From contig OX393549.1 in NCBI GenBank assembly GCA_947650365.1, positions 96,263,514 to 96,327,513 of the forward strand: a stretch of DNA of 64,000 nt. Reading direction: 5' to 3'. A model generated the notes under the pieces. That model saw only the letters and a list, made by a program, of their open reading frames with translations. It ran no database searches and was not told where the DNA came from. The DNA comes from Chamaelirium japonicum. Its lineage: Eukaryota; Streptophyta; Magnoliopsida; Liliales; Melanthiaceae. How positions within the stretch are numbered: position 1 is the stretch's first letter; each line of letters opens with the position of its first letter. Positions 63,495-64,000 of the stretch are shown one piece after another. A program made the position numbers and the translations under genes.

Positions 63495-63927
63495 GGGTGC
63501 TACCAAAAAAAAGTCCTCGAGAAATATGACTCAGATGCAAATATCATATACATATTTTAAAACTCAAAAATAGAGGGGGAAAAACATGAAGAGTCACAAA
63601 CGAGGCAAATGTGTGAAAATATAAACAAACTTTCCATGTTACACAGAATGAAAAAGAGGCAAATAAATGTGTGAAGATATAAACAAGTTTTGCATGTTAC
63701 ACATAACAAAATAGTTTAAAGTCGACGCTAATTACATGACCTAACCAATACCTGCTCTTAAATGTTAGAAATCTCACCTAGTAGTCATTCCTAGTAACAC
63801 AATAAGAGACCATAAAATACCATAATCATAAAAAAGCGTGTAAAATAAGTATGCGCCAACTCTAATAAGATTTATATTCTAGAGAATTGATTTGTATCAA
63901 TTCAGGGGCATGAATATACGAACTTAC
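63495..63927. other. Intron sequence next to exon 1
   Basis: Includes a small duplication ('aaatgtgtgaaaatataaacaaac...catgttacac' at about 63608 and 63666). Otherwise plain AT-rich intron ending in the GTAAGT donor. Confidence 0.55.
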
Positions 63928-64000
63928 CTGCCTTTCATTTACAAATATGCTTACAAACTCCCCGATTTTACCACATCTACGCAACTTTCTCATAGTTGTT
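63928..64000 (-). CDS. NRPC2: NRPC2 exon 1 of those visible (continues beyond the right edge)
   Basis: It encodes LRRCGKIGEFVSIFVNERQ, which in NRPC2 directly precedes the HCVYxASDGGR block, found here 21.7 kb away in exon 2. The exon ends CAG|GTAAGT, an ideal donor, in phase 0. Its acceptor lies outside the window, as does the N-terminal half of the protein. Confidence 0.95.

Overview
This is a plant nuclear window. I read it as lying entirely inside one host gene on the minus strand: NRPC2 (RPC2), the second-largest subunit of RNA polymerase III. Thirteen exons can be placed by protein similarity, splice sites and continuous reading phase. They total about 1.35 kb (roughly 448 codons, the C-terminal half to two thirds of the protein). 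Everything else is intron. The first visible exon (63928-64000) runs off the right edge and the last (422-477) is followed by intron to the left edge, so both gene ends lie outside. Very long introns stuffed with LTR elements, L1 LINEs and hAT transposons suggest a flowering plant with a large, repeat-rich genome (a magnoliid or a large-intron monocot would fit). I cannot name the species.

Layout in gene order (right to left): exon at 63.9 kb; a 21.7-kb intron (42229-63927); a cluster of seven exons at 40.5-42.2 kb with mostly 73-93 bp introns; a 16.9-kb intron (23605-40499); a cluster of three exons at 23.0-23.6 kb; a 22.3-kb intron (684-23024); two exons at 0.4-0.7 kb. Reading phase is kept across every junction, and all exons are open. 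One intron appears to use a GC donor.

The left giant intron (684-23024) holds a fossil Ty1/copia element split by a young non-autonomous LTR element (5412-12616), which is itself split by a second young LTR element (6445-10896). Target-site duplications support the two younger insertions. It also holds a hAT remnant (13879-16061), the 5' half of an L1 LINE (16.8-19.7 kb) and small hAT-type elements.

The middle giant intron (23605-40499) holds a hAT-type composite with a 410-bp snap-back palindrome set in a TA microsatellite (25742-27188), two L1 LINE copies (28.15-31.5 and 32.26-34.02 kb), a hAT element inserted in LINE ORF2, a degenerate minisatellite, and an old hAT transposase gene carrying a solo LTR and another hAT insertion (35.1-39.9 kb).

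The right giant intron (42229-63927) holds a third young LTR element (42482-45079, minus strand), a Mutator-like MITE, a tRNA-type SINE with a hAT element at its edge, a fossil Ty1/copia element (47584-57710) pierced by three hAT-type elements, older LTR-like sequence, and probable solo LTRs. No other host gene, RNA gene or CRISPR array was found.
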